Source of the DNA: Rhizomicrobium sp.
GTDB lineage: Bacteria > Pseudomonadota > Alphaproteobacteria > Micropepsales > Micropepsaceae
Assembly (NCBI GenBank): GCA_037200045.1
Contig: JBBCHM010000002.1
Coordinates: forward strand, 496,001-560,000
Direction of reading: 5' to 3'
DNA length: 64,000 nt
How positions within the stretch are numbered: position 1 is the stretch's first letter; each line of letters starts with the position of its first letter. Under the pieces are notes generated by a model. The model worked only from the letters and a program-made list of their open reading frames with translations. It ran no database searches and was not told the origin of the DNA. Made by a program: the position numbers and the translations under genes. Below, in pieces: positions 46,543 to 55,036 of this stretch.

Positions 46543-48075
46543 ATGGCGCAGACCATTCTTGTTGTCGACGACGATCCCGTCCAGCGCCGCCTGCTGGAAG
46601 CCGCGATCACGCGCTCGGGCATGCATGTCGTCACCGCGCCCGGCGGCGGGCCGGCGCTCGACCTGATCGGCGGCCCCAGGGGCGAGCAGATCAATCTGGT
46701 GCTGCTCGATCTCGTGATGCCCGACATGGGCGGGCTCGAAGTCCTCGCCAAGCTGCGTCCGGCCCATCCCGAGCTTCCCGTCATCGTGCTGACCGCCAAG
46801 GGCGGCATCGATTCGGCGGTCGAGGCGATGCGCGCCGGCGCCAACGATTTCCTCGTCAAGCCCGCCTCGCCCGAGCGCATCGCGATCTCGATCCGCAACC
46901 AGCTCAAGATCGGCACGCTGACCGGCGAGGTGAAGCAGCTCAAGAAGAAGACCGAGAACCGCCTGACCTTCGACGACCTCATCGCCACCTCGCCCGAGAT
47001 GCGCCAGGTCTTCCGGCTCGGCACCCGCGCGGCGCAGTCCAACATCCCGATCCTGATCGAAGGCGAAAGCGGCGCCGGCAAGGAGCTGATCGCGCGCGCG
47101 ATCCAGGGCTCGTCGGAGCGCGCCGGCAAGCCGTTCATCACCGTGAACTGCGGCGCCATTCCGGAGAACCTGATCGAGTCGATCCTGTTCGGGCACGAGA
47201 AAGGCTCGTTCACCGGCGCGTCCGACAAGCATCTGGGCAAGTTCCAGGAGGCCGATGGCGGCACGCTGTTCTTGGACGAAATCGGAGAACTGCGCCTCGA
47301 CATGCAGGTCAAGCTGTTGCGCGCGCTGCAGGAAGGCGAGGTCGATCCGGTCGGCTCCAAGCGCCCGGTGAAGGTCGATGTCCGCATCATCTCGGCGACC
47401 AACCGCGATCTCGCGGCGCTGGCCCGCGACGGCCAGTTCCGCGAGGATTTGTTCTACCGGCTCAACGTGTTTCCGATCTTCGTGCCGAGCCTGCGCGACC
47501 GCCGCGACGACATCCCGGCGCTGGCCCGCCACTTCATCGCCCGCTTCGCGGCGGAGGAAAACAAGCCGGTCGCCGGCCTGACGCCGGAAGCGGCGACGCT
47601 GCTGGAGGCGTTCAACTGGCCGGGCAATGTGCGCCAGCTCGAGAACACGATTTTCCGCGCCGTGGTGTTGTGCGACGGCACGCTGCTCGACGTCGCGGAT
47701 TTCCCGCAGATCGCCGCCGCGCTGGGCGTCGACGCCCGCGCCGCGCGGCCGCCGGCCTCGGCCGCGATGTCGTCGGCGCACGCGCCGACGCCGAGCTATG
47801 CGGCGCCCGCGCCGGCGCCGGCGCATGTCTCGCCCTACGCGCTCAGCGGCACCGATGCCGCCGGCCACATGCGCAAGTTGGAGGAGATCGAGTCCGAAGT
47901 CATCCGCATGGCGATCAGCCGCTATGACGGCCACATGTCCGAAGTCGCGCGCCGCCTCGGCATCGGCCGCTCGACGCTGTATCGCAAGCTGAAGGAGCTG
48001 GGGCTGGATCCGGATGCGCCGCAGGCCGCCGCCGAAGCACCGCACGAGGCGGCGCAGCAGCAAGTCGTGGGTTGA
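46543..48075 (+). CDS. Sigma-54-type response regulator (receiver-AAA+-Fis)
   Basis: A 510-residue regulator. The receiver domain is residues 1-120, with Asp9-11, phosphoacceptor Asp56 in LLLDLVMPD and Lys in FLVKPA. The AAA+ domain (about 145-375) has Walker A GESGAGKE, Walker B GGTLFLDE, and the sigma-54 contact loop GSFTGA, where the usual form is GAFTGA. A Pro/Ala linker follows, then a Fis-type helix-turn-helix (about 455-490, [19 protein letters not shown]). It activates sigma-54 promoters or acts as a motility/cell-cycle regulator when phosphorylated. No histidine kinase is adjacent. ATG 46543 begins the receiver; an upstream in-frame extension is rejected. Confidence 0.92.
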   Translation: MAQTILVVDDDPVQRRLLEAAITRSGMHVVTAPGGGPALDLIGGPRGEQINLVLLDLVMPDMGGLEVLAKLRPAHPELPVIVLTAKGGIDSAVEAMRAGANDFLVKPASPERIAISIRNQLKIGTLTGEVKQLKKKTENRLTFDDLIATSPEMRQVFRLGTRAAQSNIPILIEGESGAGKELIARAIQGSSERAGKPFITVNCGAIPENLIESILFGHEKGSFTGASDKHLGKFQEADGGTLFLDEIGELRLDMQVKLLRALQEGEVDPVGSKRPVKVDVRIISATNRDLAALARDGQFREDLFYRLNVFPIFVPSLRDRRDDIPALARHFIARFAAEENKPVAGLTPEAATLLEAFNWPGNVRQLENTIFRAVVLCDGTLLDVADFPQIAAALGVDARAARPPASAAMSSAHAPTPSYAAPAPAPAHVSPYALSGTDAAGHMRKLEEIESEVIRMAISRYDGHMSEVARRLGIGRSTLYRKLKELGLDPDAPQAAAEAPHEAAQQQVVG

Positions 48076-48141
48076 CCTCCTAGGTAGCACGAAGCCAAAC
48101 TCTCTCGTCTTGCGTGAGAATACGCGACGTCGGGGGAACAG

Positions 48142-48801
48142 GTGCCATCGACCGTTCTGCGATATTTGTTCATTGGTTCGACACTGGCGGCGCTATGCGT
48201 AGCGGCCGCAATTCCGATTGCACTGTGGGGGAGCGACAAGGCACCAGAATTCTATGGCGCCTTCACCGCCGCGATCGTGGCGGCGGTCGCTGTGGTCCTG
48301 GGCGCCTACTATCAGGACGAACTGACAAGGCGACGTGACGATATACTGCGAAAGCAGGACGCCACTGCCGAAGCGATAGATTTGTGCTTCTGGCTTGAGC
48401 ATGCCGCCAATGAAGTCGAATTCATCGCGAATTTGCTCGCCAAGACGCGCGAGCATCTCGTTGCCGACGATGCATCGCGACTCGAAATGCCTATTGAGCA
48501 GTTCCGGGAAGTCATGTCGGCGAAATTCTTCGCTGAACTCCTGCCGCGTGCAAAAATGGCGGCACACTTACCTGCGGAAATTGCCGGTACAGTTGTGCAA
48601 GCGATCTACAGGACGTTCCATGTCGCGGATCGGATCTTAATGTTGCGGGGAGCTTCGAACGGATTTCATCCGACTCTCGAGCAGATCGATAGCTACCTGC
48701 TCATATTGGACCGACGCTCCAAGAAGCTACACGAGGCCGCGACGCTTATCGAAGATCATCTCAACGGAATAGGCGCCCTGAACTCGATAGGTGGGGATTG
48801 A
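48142..48801 (+). CDS. Unknown protein with two N-terminal membrane helices
   Basis: A 219-residue protein, not recognised. Two membrane helices (about residues 9-30 and 38-56) are followed by a basic segment DELTRRRDDILRKQ and a long helical cytosolic part (about 75-215) with LCFWLEHAANEVEFIANLLA and a final coiled region RRSKKLHEAATLIEDHLNG. The GTG start has GGGGGAA about 6 bases upstream. Base composition is less GC-rich, with more A/T third positions than neighbours, which suggests an acquired gene. It lies between the sigma-54 regulator and gapR with no operon partner. Confidence 0.7.
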   Translation: MPSTVLRYLFIGSTLAALCVAAAIPIALWGSDKAPEFYGAFTAAIVAAVAVVLGAYYQDELTRRRDDILRKQDATAEAIDLCFWLEHAANEVEFIANLLAKTREHLVADDASRLEMPIEQFREVMSAKFFAELLPRAKMAAHLPAEIAGTVVQAIYRTFHVADRILMLRGASNGFHPTLEQIDSYLLILDRRSKKLHEAATLIEDHLNGIGALNSIGGD

Positions 48802-48817
48802 GGCAAAGGCCTTGGCC

Positions 48818-49063
48818 TTATTCAGCCATGTTCAGAGCTCTCTTGTACATCTCCAGCAGGGCCTCCAGTTCCTGGCGCTCGGCGCTTTCCATCTTGCGCA
48901 GGCGGATCACCTGGCGCATCACCTTGGTGTCGAAGCCGGTGCCCTTGGCCTCGGAATAGACCTCGCGGATGTCGTCGGCGAGCGCCTTCTTCTCTTCCTC
49001 GAGCCGCTCGATGCGCTCGATGAACGAGCGAAGATGTTCCTTCGCGAAGCCTGACTTGGCCAC
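48818..49063 (-). CDS. gapR: DUF2312 protein, GapR-type nucleoid-associated protein
   Basis: An 81-residue, strongly helical protein matching the UPF0335/DUF2312 family, whose Caulobacter member GapR binds overtwisted DNA and supports replication and segregation. The sequence shows [20 protein letters not shown] (about 11-30), the conserved [20 protein letters not shown], and a C-terminal [19 protein letters not shown] helix. The start is GTG at 49063 with a strong GGAGGT site 9 bases upstream. It heads the conserved block with the DUF1244, DUF1036 and pyruvate kinase genes. Confidence 0.92.
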   Translation of the reverse strand: MAKSGFAKEHLRSFIERIERLEEEKKALADDIREVYSEAKGTGFDTKVMRQVIRLRKMESAERQELEALLEMYKRALNMAE

Positions 49064-49085
49064 TCTGCTACCTCCGCCGCGCTAT

Positions 49086-49184
49086 TGTCATGGCCCGCGA
49101 ATGCGGGCCACCCAGGTGATCGCGGCACGCATTCGACAGCGAAGGCGCTTCAACTGGATGGCCCGCATTCGCGGGCCATGACAA
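49086..49184. repeat. Family A intergenic palindromic repeat, copy A6
   Basis: Both hairpins are of the GGCCCGCGAATGCGGGCC type: TGTCATGGCCCGCGAATGCG to GGGCCACCCAGG on the left and TGGCCCGCATTCGCGGGCC to ATGACAA on the right. The centre differs from other copies. It lies between gapR and the amidohydrolase fusion gene. Confidence 0.9.
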
Positions 49185-49224
49185 TTAGGGTCTGGGGATA
49201 AGCCGCGCAACCGCGCGGCACGCT

Positions 49225-50301
49225 TTAGCTGTGAGTCTTCTTCGAGGCCTGGGCGAACGCCGCCTGTTGTGCCGGCGACGCCTCGGTCTGATAGCGCTTC
49301 TTCCACTCGGCGGGCGCCATGCCGTAGACGATCTCGCGCGCCGCGTCCTTCTCGATCGCGATGCCCTTCTCGGCGGCGGCTTCGCGGTACCAGTCGCCCA
49401 GGCAGTTGCGGCAGAAGCCGGCGAGATTCATCAGGTCGATGTTCTGCACGTCGGTGCGGCCGCGCAGATGCGCGACCAGCCGGCGGAACGCGGCGGCTTC
49501 GAGTTCCGTGCGGGTCTTCTCGTCCATCGCAGCGCCTTTCGCGGCCAGGGGCCTAGTGAAGCATAGCGCGGCCGGCCCCATCGCGGCCAGCGCGCGTTCC
49601 AGGATCGGCGTCAGCCGCGCCGCGAAATCGCGCGCCGCCTCGGGCGTCGCGACCAGGTCCTGGCGGATCTCGATCAGCACATGCGGCAGGCCGCGCATCG
49701 TGCCGTGGCGATAGAGGCAGTCGTTCTCCAGTTCGCCGTCATAGGGTTCGTTGTCGCCGACGACGAAACCGGCGCGCGTGCATTCCGCGATCAGCGGCCG
49801 TGCCAGCCTGCCGTCGCGGTCCCACAGGACGCCGATCTCCCAGGGCCGCGGCTGGCCCTTCCACACCGGCGTGAAGCTGTGCACCGAAACCAGCACCGGC
49901 ATGCCCATCGCGTCGATCTCGCCCGCGATCGCCGCGTGATAGGGCGCGTGGAACGCAGCGATCCGCCGCGCGGTCTCGGCCTCGTCGATCCGCGCATTGC
50001 CGGGGATGAGGCTGCCGTCCGACAGTTTCATGACGAGCGTCGGATCGTCCTCGCCGCGGTTCAGGTCGACCAGCAGCCGCGACCAGCGCGCCAGCACGGC
50101 CGGCGCCCCGAACGCGGCGGCCAGCGCCCGCGTCACCTCGGCCGCGCCGATATCGGAGGCGATATGGGTGGCGAACAAAGCCGGGTCCAGCCCCAGCGTC
50201 CCATAGGCGGGCGGCAGCGCGTTCGCGGCATGGTCGCACAGGAACAGCAGCCCGGCGCCCGCGCCCGCCGGCCGGTGCAGCTCGAAGGGAGGATCGGTCA
50301 T
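49225..50301 (-). CDS. N-formylglutamate amidohydrolase fused to DUF1244
   Basis: A 358-residue single frame joining two proteins usually encoded separately. Residues 1-250 are an N-formylglutamate amidohydrolase-type domain: LLFLCDHAANALPPAYGTLG, the metal-binding HSFTPVW (about 142-148), and LIEIRQDLV. Residues 259-358 are a DUF1244 domain starting MDEKTRTELEAAAFRRLVAH, with DVQNIDLMNLAGFCRNCLG. The join passes through CFTRPLAAKGAAMDEKT without a stop. An ATG at 49527 with AAAGG 8-9 bases upstream could also make DUF1244 alone (49225-49527). The first domain would release formate or an amide from N-formyl amino acids; DUF1244 function is unknown. It is divergent from DUF1036-pyk. Confidence 0.88.
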   Translation of the reverse strand: MTDPPFELHRPAGAGAGLLFLCDHAANALPPAYGTLGLDPALFATHIASDIGAAEVTRALAAAFGAPAVLARWSRLLVDLNRGEDDPTLVMKLSDGSLIPGNARIDEAETARRIAAFHAPYHAAIAGEIDAMGMPVLVSVHSFTPVWKGQPRPWEIGVLWDRDGRLARPLIAECTRAGFVVGDNEPYDGELENDCLYRHGTMRGLPHVLIEIRQDLVATPEAARDFAARLTPILERALAAMGPAALCFTRPLAAKGAAMDEKTRTELEAAAFRRLVAHLRGRTDVQNIDLMNLAGFCRNCLGDWYREAAAEKGIAIEKDAAREIVYGMAPAEWKKRYQTEASPAQQAAFAQASKKTHS

Positions 50302-50396
50302 GCAAGCCGATCATTGTGCGGTCCTCCGCCCGGGGCAAGTGCGTTGACAGCGCGGGCCTTCCTGCGCGACACCGGGCCGGCTGCAAGGCGACCTTC

Positions 50397-50789
50397 ATGC
50401 GATTCACTCTCGTCCTCGCCTTCCTCCTCGCCGCCGCCGGTCCCGCCGAGGCAGGGCTCGGCGTCTGCAACAAGGGCGCCCGTGTCGTGACGGTCGCGAT
50501 CGGCCGGTTCAACGGCACGCGCTGGGCCAGCGAGGGCTGGTGGCGCGTGGAACCGCGCAAATGCACCGAACTGGTGCCGGGCAAGCTGCTGGCGCGCTAT
50601 TATTATATGTACGCCTCCGACGGGGCGGTCGGGGTGTGGGACGGCGGCAAGAGCTTCTGCGTCGGCACGGCCGCGAAATTCGTCATCGTCGGCCGCGGCG
50701 GCTGCACCGAGCGCGGCTATGACCGGCGCGGCTTCTTCGAGATCGACACCGGCAACCACTACGACTTCACCCAAACCCTTTCGGATTGA
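50397..50789 (+). CDS. DUF1036 exported protein
   Basis: A 130-residue protein with a signal peptide (MRFTLVLAFLLAAAGPAEAG). The mature domain has the DUF1036 pattern: GVCNKGARVVTVAIGRF, EGWWRVEPRKCTELVPGKL, and CVGTAAKFVIVGRGGCTERG, including four cysteines that may pair outside the cytosol. ATG 50397 starts the signal peptide and follows AAGG. It ends 3 bp before pyruvate kinase, an arrangement I recall as conserved in alphaproteobacteria. Function unknown. Confidence 0.88.
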   Translation: MRFTLVLAFLLAAAGPAEAGLGVCNKGARVVTVAIGRFNGTRWASEGWWRVEPRKCTELVPGKLLARYYYMYASDGAVGVWDGGKSFCVGTAAKFVIVGRGGCTERGYDRRGFFEIDTGNHYDFTQTLSD

Positions 50790-50792
50790 CGC

Positions 50793-52220
50793 ATGAGACG
50801 CCGCCGCAAGACCAAGATCGTCGCAACCCTGGGCCCCGCCTCGTCGAGCCCGGGGAAGATCCGCGCCTTGTTCGACGCCGGCGTCGACGTCTTCCGCATC
50901 AATATGAGCCACACCTCGCACGCCATGCTGGCCGACCTGCACCGCATGATCCGCGCCCAGGAGGTGGAGGCCGAGCGGCCGATCGGCATCCTGGTCGATC
51001 TGCAGGGCCCCAAGATCCGCCTCGGCATCCTGCCCGGCGGCTCGCGCATCCTGAAGGACGGCGAGCAGGTCCGCTTCGTGCGCAAGGTCGAGGCCGACAA
51101 CCCCAACGACATCCCGATCCCGCATCCCGAAGTCTTCGCCGCGATGAAGATGCGCCACACGCTTTTGATCGACGACGGCCGCGTGCGCCTGCGCCTGCTG
51201 ACGGTGAAGGACTATTACGCCGACGCGATGGTGGTGGTGGGCGGCGAGATCAAGGACCGCAAGGGCGTCAACCTTCCCGACACGCTGCTGCCGGTCTCGG
51301 CGATGACGCCGAAGGATCGCACCGACCTCGACGCCGCGCTCAATCTCGGCGTCGACTGGATCGCGCTGTCCTTCGTGCAGCGCGCCGACGACGTGGCCGA
51401 GATCAAGAAGGTGGTGGCGGGACGCGCCGCGGTGCTGGCCAAGATCGAGAAGCCCAAGGCGCTGGAAGGCCTCGCCGACATCCTCGACATCGCCGACGCG
51501 CTGATGGTGGCGCGCGGCGATCTCGGCGTCGAACTGCCGCCCGAGGCGGTGCCCGGCCGCCAGAAGCAGATCGTGCGCGCCGCGCGCAAGGCGGGAAAGC
51601 CCGTCGTGGTCGCGACCCAGATGCTGGAATCGATGATCGCCGCGGCGGTGCCGACCCGCGCCGAGGTCAGCGACGTGGCGACCGCGGTGTTCGAAGGCGC
51701 CGACGCCGTGATGCTCTCGGGCGAGACCGCGTCGGGCACCCATCCCGTCGAAGCGGTGCAGATGATGGACCGCATCGCCCAATCGGTGGAAAACGATCCG
51801 CTCTACGTCTCCATCCTGGAGGCGCAGCGCAACGAGCCGGAGGAAAACACCGGCGACGCCATCATGGCCGCCGTGCGGCAGGTGACGCACACGATCCATG
51901 CCCGCGCCGTGGTGTGCTGGACCAAGTCCGGCTCGACCGGCCTGCGCGCCTCGCGCGAGCGGCCCGAGGCGCCGATCGTCGTGCTGACGCCGCAGATCGA
52001 GACCGCGCGGCGGCTGACGCTGGGCTGGGGCCTGCACTGCGTGCTGACGGAAGACGCGCACGACCTCGACGACGTGACCGACCGCGCCGCGCGCATCGCC
52101 CAGCAGGAAGGCTTCGCCCGCGCCGGCGACCGCGTGGTGATCACCGCCGGCGTGCCGCTCGGCACGCCGGGCTCGACCAACCTTCTGCGCGTGGCGTTCG
52201 TGGGACCGAAAGCGGGCTGA
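50793..52220 (+). CDS. pyk: Pyruvate kinase
   Basis: A 475-residue enzyme that makes pyruvate and ATP from phosphoenolpyruvate and ADP. Motifs include TKIVATLGPASSSPGKIRAL (about 6-25), FRINMSHTSHAMLADL, the ILVDLQGPKIRLG strand, the Mg/K site region ALSFVQRADDVAEIKKV, the active-site IEKPKALEGLADILD, and MVARGDLGVELPPEAVPGRQ (about 245-264). The C-terminal effector domain covers about 350-475. It is 3 bp behind the DUF1036 gene and probably translated from the same mRNA. Confidence 0.95.
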   Translation: MRRRRKTKIVATLGPASSSPGKIRALFDAGVDVFRINMSHTSHAMLADLHRMIRAQEVEAERPIGILVDLQGPKIRLGILPGGSRILKDGEQVRFVRKVEADNPNDIPIPHPEVFAAMKMRHTLLIDDGRVRLRLLTVKDYYADAMVVVGGEIKDRKGVNLPDTLLPVSAMTPKDRTDLDAALNLGVDWIALSFVQRADDVAEIKKVVAGRAAVLAKIEKPKALEGLADILDIADALMVARGDLGVELPPEAVPGRQKQIVRAARKAGKPVVVATQMLESMIAAAVPTRAEVSDVATAVFEGADAVMLSGETASGTHPVEAVQMMDRIAQSVENDPLYVSILEAQRNEPEENTGDAIMAAVRQVTHTIHARAVVCWTKSGSTGLRASRERPEAPIVVLTPQIETARRLTLGWGLHCVLTEDAHDLDDVTDRAARIAQQEGFARAGDRVVITAGVPLGTPGSTNLLRVAFVGPKAG

Positions 52221-52235
52221 CGGCGCCGGACCCCA

Positions 52236-52994
52236 TCACCACGGAACCGTCTGGTTTTCCCAGCGTGTGAACGTGCCCGTCGGGGCCTCGTGGCCGAGCA
52301 GCGCCACGCGCACCGCCTCGCGGGCGCCCTCTTCGACCGTCTCGGTGCCGGCATAGCCGTTGAGGTTGGTCTTGGTGAAGCCCGGGGTGACGGCGTTGAC
52401 CCTGATCCCCTCCGGCTCCAGCTCGATCGCCATGGCGACCGTCAGCGCGTTGAGCGCCGTCTTGGACGCCGGATAGACCGGACCGAAAATCGCACGCCAG
52501 GGGAAAGCCGGATCGGCGTTCTGCGTCAGCGAGCCGACGCCGCTCGACACATTGACGATACGGGCGCCCGGCGTCTCGCGCAGCAGCGGCAGCATCGCCT
52601 GGTAGACGGATAGCACGCCGAACACATTGGTCTCCCACACCGCGCGCATCTCATCGAGCGACACGTTGCTCGGGCGGCTCGCCAGCGCGTATTCCTCGAC
52701 GGTCCGGCCCGACATGCCTCCGGTATGCGAGATCGCCGCGTTCTGGATCAGCACGTCGAGGCGGCCGAATTCCCAGCGGATGCGTTTCGCCGCGTCGTCG
52801 ATCGACGTCCGATCCGTCACGTCGAGCTGGATGGCGCGGGCGTCGCCGGCGATCGTCCTGGCCGCCGCCTCGCCGCGCGCCGGATCGCGCGAGCCGACCA
52901 GCACGGTGAAGCGGTGGCCGGCGAGATCCCTCGCGATCTGAAGGCCGATTCCCTGATTGGCCCCGGTGACCAGGGCGACTTGTTTGTCCTGCAT
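52236..52994 (-). CDS. Short-chain dehydrogenase/reductase
   Basis: A 252-residue SDR resembling plant/bacterial carbonyl reductases. The coenzyme motif is ALVTGANQGIGLQIARDLAG (about 6-25), with NAAIS at about 86-90, catalytic Ser in IVNVSSGVGS and Tyr-Lys in VYPASKTALN (about 174-183). ATG 52994 is chosen because GGGAG precedes it by 6 bases; another ATG at 53000 has no room for a ribosome site. It lies 27 bp behind the aldo/keto reductase and should be co-transcribed with it under the TetR regulator at 54169, as part of a carbonyl-detoxifying unit. Confidence 0.88.
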   Translation of the reverse strand: MQDKQVALVTGANQGIGLQIARDLAGHRFTVLVGSRDPARGEAAARTIAGDARAIQLDVTDRTSIDDAAKRIRWEFGRLDVLIQNAAISHTGGMSGRTVEEYALASRPSNVSLDEMRAVWETNVFGVLSVYQAMLPLLRETPGARIVNVSSGVGSLTQNADPAFPWRAIFGPVYPASKTALNALTVAMAIELEPEGIRVNAVTPGFTKTNLNGYAGTETVEEGAREAVRVALLGHEAPTGTFTRWENQTVPW

Positions 52995-53021
52995 GATCAT
53001 CTCCCGAGATAAATATCGACT

Positions 53022-54053
53022 CTAGGCGGCCGCGCGTTCGGCAACGGGCCGCCGGCGCAGCTCGGCTTTCAGGATCGCCGGCGGAACATAGGCCGCCCCG
53101 TTCGGCCCGACATCGGTTCCGGGCGGGACGATCCTGTCGATCCGGTCCAGCATGTCGTCGTTGAGACGGACCCCGGCGCCGGCCAGCAGGTCGTCGAGAT
53201 GCTGCATCGTGCGCGGCCCGAGAATGGCCGACGTCACGCCGCGATGCGCCATCGCGAAGGCCATCGCCATATGCGTGAGCGACAGCCCGGCGTCCCGCGC
53301 CAGCGGGATGAGCTGCTCGACCGCGTCCAGATTGCGTACGTCGGACATCTGTTTGGCGAAGTATCTCGCGCGCAGGCTGTCGGGCATCGGCTGTCCCTTG
53401 CGATAGCGTCCGGTGAGCAATCCCTTCGACAGCGGGCTCCAGACCATCACCCCCATGCCGTAGCGCTCGCAGGCGGGGAGCACTTCGCGCTCGATGCCGC
53501 GGTCCAGGATCGAATAGGGCGGCTGTTCGGTGCGGAAGCGGGCCAGGCCGCGCCGCTCGGAAACCCATTGCGCTTCGACGATCTCGGAGACCGGAAAGGT
53601 CGAAGAGCCGATCGCGCGGACTTTTCCGGCGCGCATCAGATCGGTGAGCACGGACAGCGTCTCTTCGATATCGGTGTCCGGCGACGGCCGGTGGATCTGG
53701 TAGAGATCGATGTGGTCGGTCTGCAGGCGCCGCAGCGAGCCCTCCACCGCCTGCACGATCCAGCGCCGCGACCCGCCCTGCTGGTTGGGGTCGTCGCCCA
53801 TCGGCCCGTACACCTTGGTCGCGAGCACGATCCTGTCGCGCCGCCCCTTGAGCGCCTTGCCGACGATCTCTTCGGACTCGCCGGCACCGTACCGGTCGGC
53901 GGTGTCGATGAAGTTGATGCCGAAATCCAGCGCCTTGTGGACGATGCGGATGCAATCGTCATGGTCGGGATTGCCCATGGCGCCGAACATCATCGCCCCC
54001 AGGCAATAGGGGGTGACCTTGATGCCGGTTCGTCCCAGCGTGCGGTACTGCAT
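53022..54053 (-). CDS. Aldo/keto reductase
   Basis: A 343-residue TIM-barrel NADPH oxidoreductase. Catalytic residues are visible: Asp and Tyr in FIDTADRYGAGESEEIVGKA (about 48-67), Lys in LATKVYGPMG, and His in YQIHRPSPDTDIEE (about 121-134). The C-terminal NADPH-phosphate site is near TSAILGPRTMQHLDDLL. It reduces aldehydes or ketones; the substrate is unknown. GGGAG precedes the ATG. It is divergent from a TetR repressor with operator palindromes in the 115-bp gap, and the SDR follows it in the same operon. Confidence 0.9.
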   Translation of the reverse strand: MQYRTLGRTGIKVTPYCLGAMMFGAMGNPDHDDCIRIVHKALDFGINFIDTADRYGAGESEEIVGKALKGRRDRIVLATKVYGPMGDDPNQQGGSRRWIVQAVEGSLRRLQTDHIDLYQIHRPSPDTDIEETLSVLTDLMRAGKVRAIGSSTFPVSEIVEAQWVSERRGLARFRTEQPPYSILDRGIEREVLPACERYGMGVMVWSPLSKGLLTGRYRKGQPMPDSLRARYFAKQMSDVRNLDAVEQLIPLARDAGLSLTHMAMAFAMAHRGVTSAILGPRTMQHLDDLLAGAGVRLNDDMLDRIDRIVPPGTDVGPNGAAYVPPAILKAELRRRPVAERAAA

Positions 54054-54108
54054 GGCTTTGCTCCCAAGGCGATGAACCGTTGCGGCGGCGCGCGACGACG
54101 GCTAGAAA

Positions 54109-54147
54109 CGGAACGGCATTCCGCATTAATACGGAACAGTGTTCCGT
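54109..54147 (+). promoter_or_regulatory. Twin operator palindromes between the reductase and TetR genes
   Basis: CGGAACGGCATTCCG (54109-54123) and ACGGAACAGTGTTCCGT (54131-54147), centred 23 bp apart. The first shares the core GGAACGGCATTCC with the reverse complement of the operator at 21007. They flank an A/T-rich TTAATA likely to belong to a promoter. Confidence 0.72.
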
Positions 54148-54168
54148 TTTGCAAGGGAAGATTTGCGC

Positions 54169-54780
54169 ATGAGCGGAAAGGCGGCCGGGCGCGGCCCCGC
54201 GCGCGCGGCGCCGAAGTCCCGGCCGGTGCGCGCCGACGTGCAACGCAACACGGTCGCCTTGCTGGAAGCGGCGCTCGCGGTGTTCGCGACGTCGGGCGTG
54301 GACGCGCCGGTGCGGGAGATCGCCGCCAAGGCGGGCGTCGGCGTCGCCACCGTCTATCGCCATTTCCCGCAGCGCGCCGATCTCGTCGCCGCCGTGTTCC
54401 GCCACGAGGTCGATGCCTGCGCCGATGCCGCGCCGGCTTTGGCGGCGGCGCATCCGCCGGGCGAGGCGCTGGCGCGCTGGCTGCAGCGCTACGCGGCCTT
54501 CGTCGCGACCAAGCGCGGCCTCGCGACGGCCCTGCATTCCGGAGACTCCGCCTTCGACTGCTTGCCGGCCTATTTCAGTGGACGGCTCCTGCCGGCGCTG
54601 CGATCCCTGCTCGACGCCGCGGCCGCTTCGGGCGAGGTGCGCGCCGATATCGCGCCGGACGAACTTTTGAGCGCGGTCGCGGGCCTGTGCATGCAGGCCC
54701 CGGGCGACAAGCCCGGCCACGCCCGCCGCATGGTCGCCCTGCTGGTCGACGGTCTGCGCCATGGCGCGAGCCGGCGGTGA
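54169..54780 (+). CDS. TetR-family repressor
   Basis: A 203-residue repressor. A basic N-terminal tail (KAAGRGPARAAPKSRPVRAD) leads to the DNA-binding domain (about 22-70) with VALLEAALAVFATSGVDAPV, VREIAAKAGVGVATVYRHFP and RADLVAAVFRHEV. The C-terminal half is the helical ligand domain typical of regulators called SbtR-like or TetR_C_33-like, not assigned further. ATG 54169 has AAGGGAAG about 8 bases upstream; an in-frame GTG at 54139 would lie inside the operator and is rejected. It probably represses the divergent aldo/keto reductase-SDR operon and itself. Confidence 0.88.
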   Translation: MSGKAAGRGPARAAPKSRPVRADVQRNTVALLEAALAVFATSGVDAPVREIAAKAGVGVATVYRHFPQRADLVAAVFRHEVDACADAAPALAAAHPPGEALARWLQRYAAFVATKRGLATALHSGDSAFDCLPAYFSGRLLPALRSLLDAAAASGEVRADIAPDELLSAVAGLCMQAPGDKPGHARRMVALLVDGLRHGASRR

Positions 54781-54782
54781 AA

Positions 54783-54803
54783 ATATTTCGCGAAACGAAA
54801 TAT
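54783..54803. terminator. A/T-rich inverted repeat behind the TetR gene
   Basis: ATATTTCG-CGAAA-CGAAATAT, perfect 8-bp arms, 2 bases after the TetR stop codon. It has no U-run, so it is a possible terminator or processing hairpin rather than a clear intrinsic terminator. Confidence 0.4.
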
Positions 54804-54848
54804 CGTTCGCCGCGCCGCACCCAAAGAACTTATCCACGCAGCATCGCC

Positions 54849-54883
54849 AAGAACTCCGCGTTCTCCGCGGCTCCGCGTGAGTC
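54849..54883. repeat. Family C repeat fragment, copy C4 (one arm)
   Basis: AAGAACTCCGCGTTCTCCGC continuing GGCTCCGCGTGAGTC: only the right arm of the family C palindrome is present. The rest of the 54781-55036 gap shows no gene. Confidence 0.85.
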
Positions 54884-55036
54884 ATCCGCCGGATAACTCC
54901 GTCTACGGATTTATTTCCGCGCCGCCCTTGAACCGAGTCGGTCCACGCACCAAATCTCTCAAATCCCGACAGCTCCGTTCGACGCTCACCGCCAGCGGTC
55001 GCCCGCGGCCTTGACGTAGTTCGCGACCACATAGGA

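Noticed and set aside
54783..54803. Inverted repeat after the TetR gene as a strong intrinsic terminator
   Set aside because: No T-run follows the stem, so it is listed only as a weak candidate.
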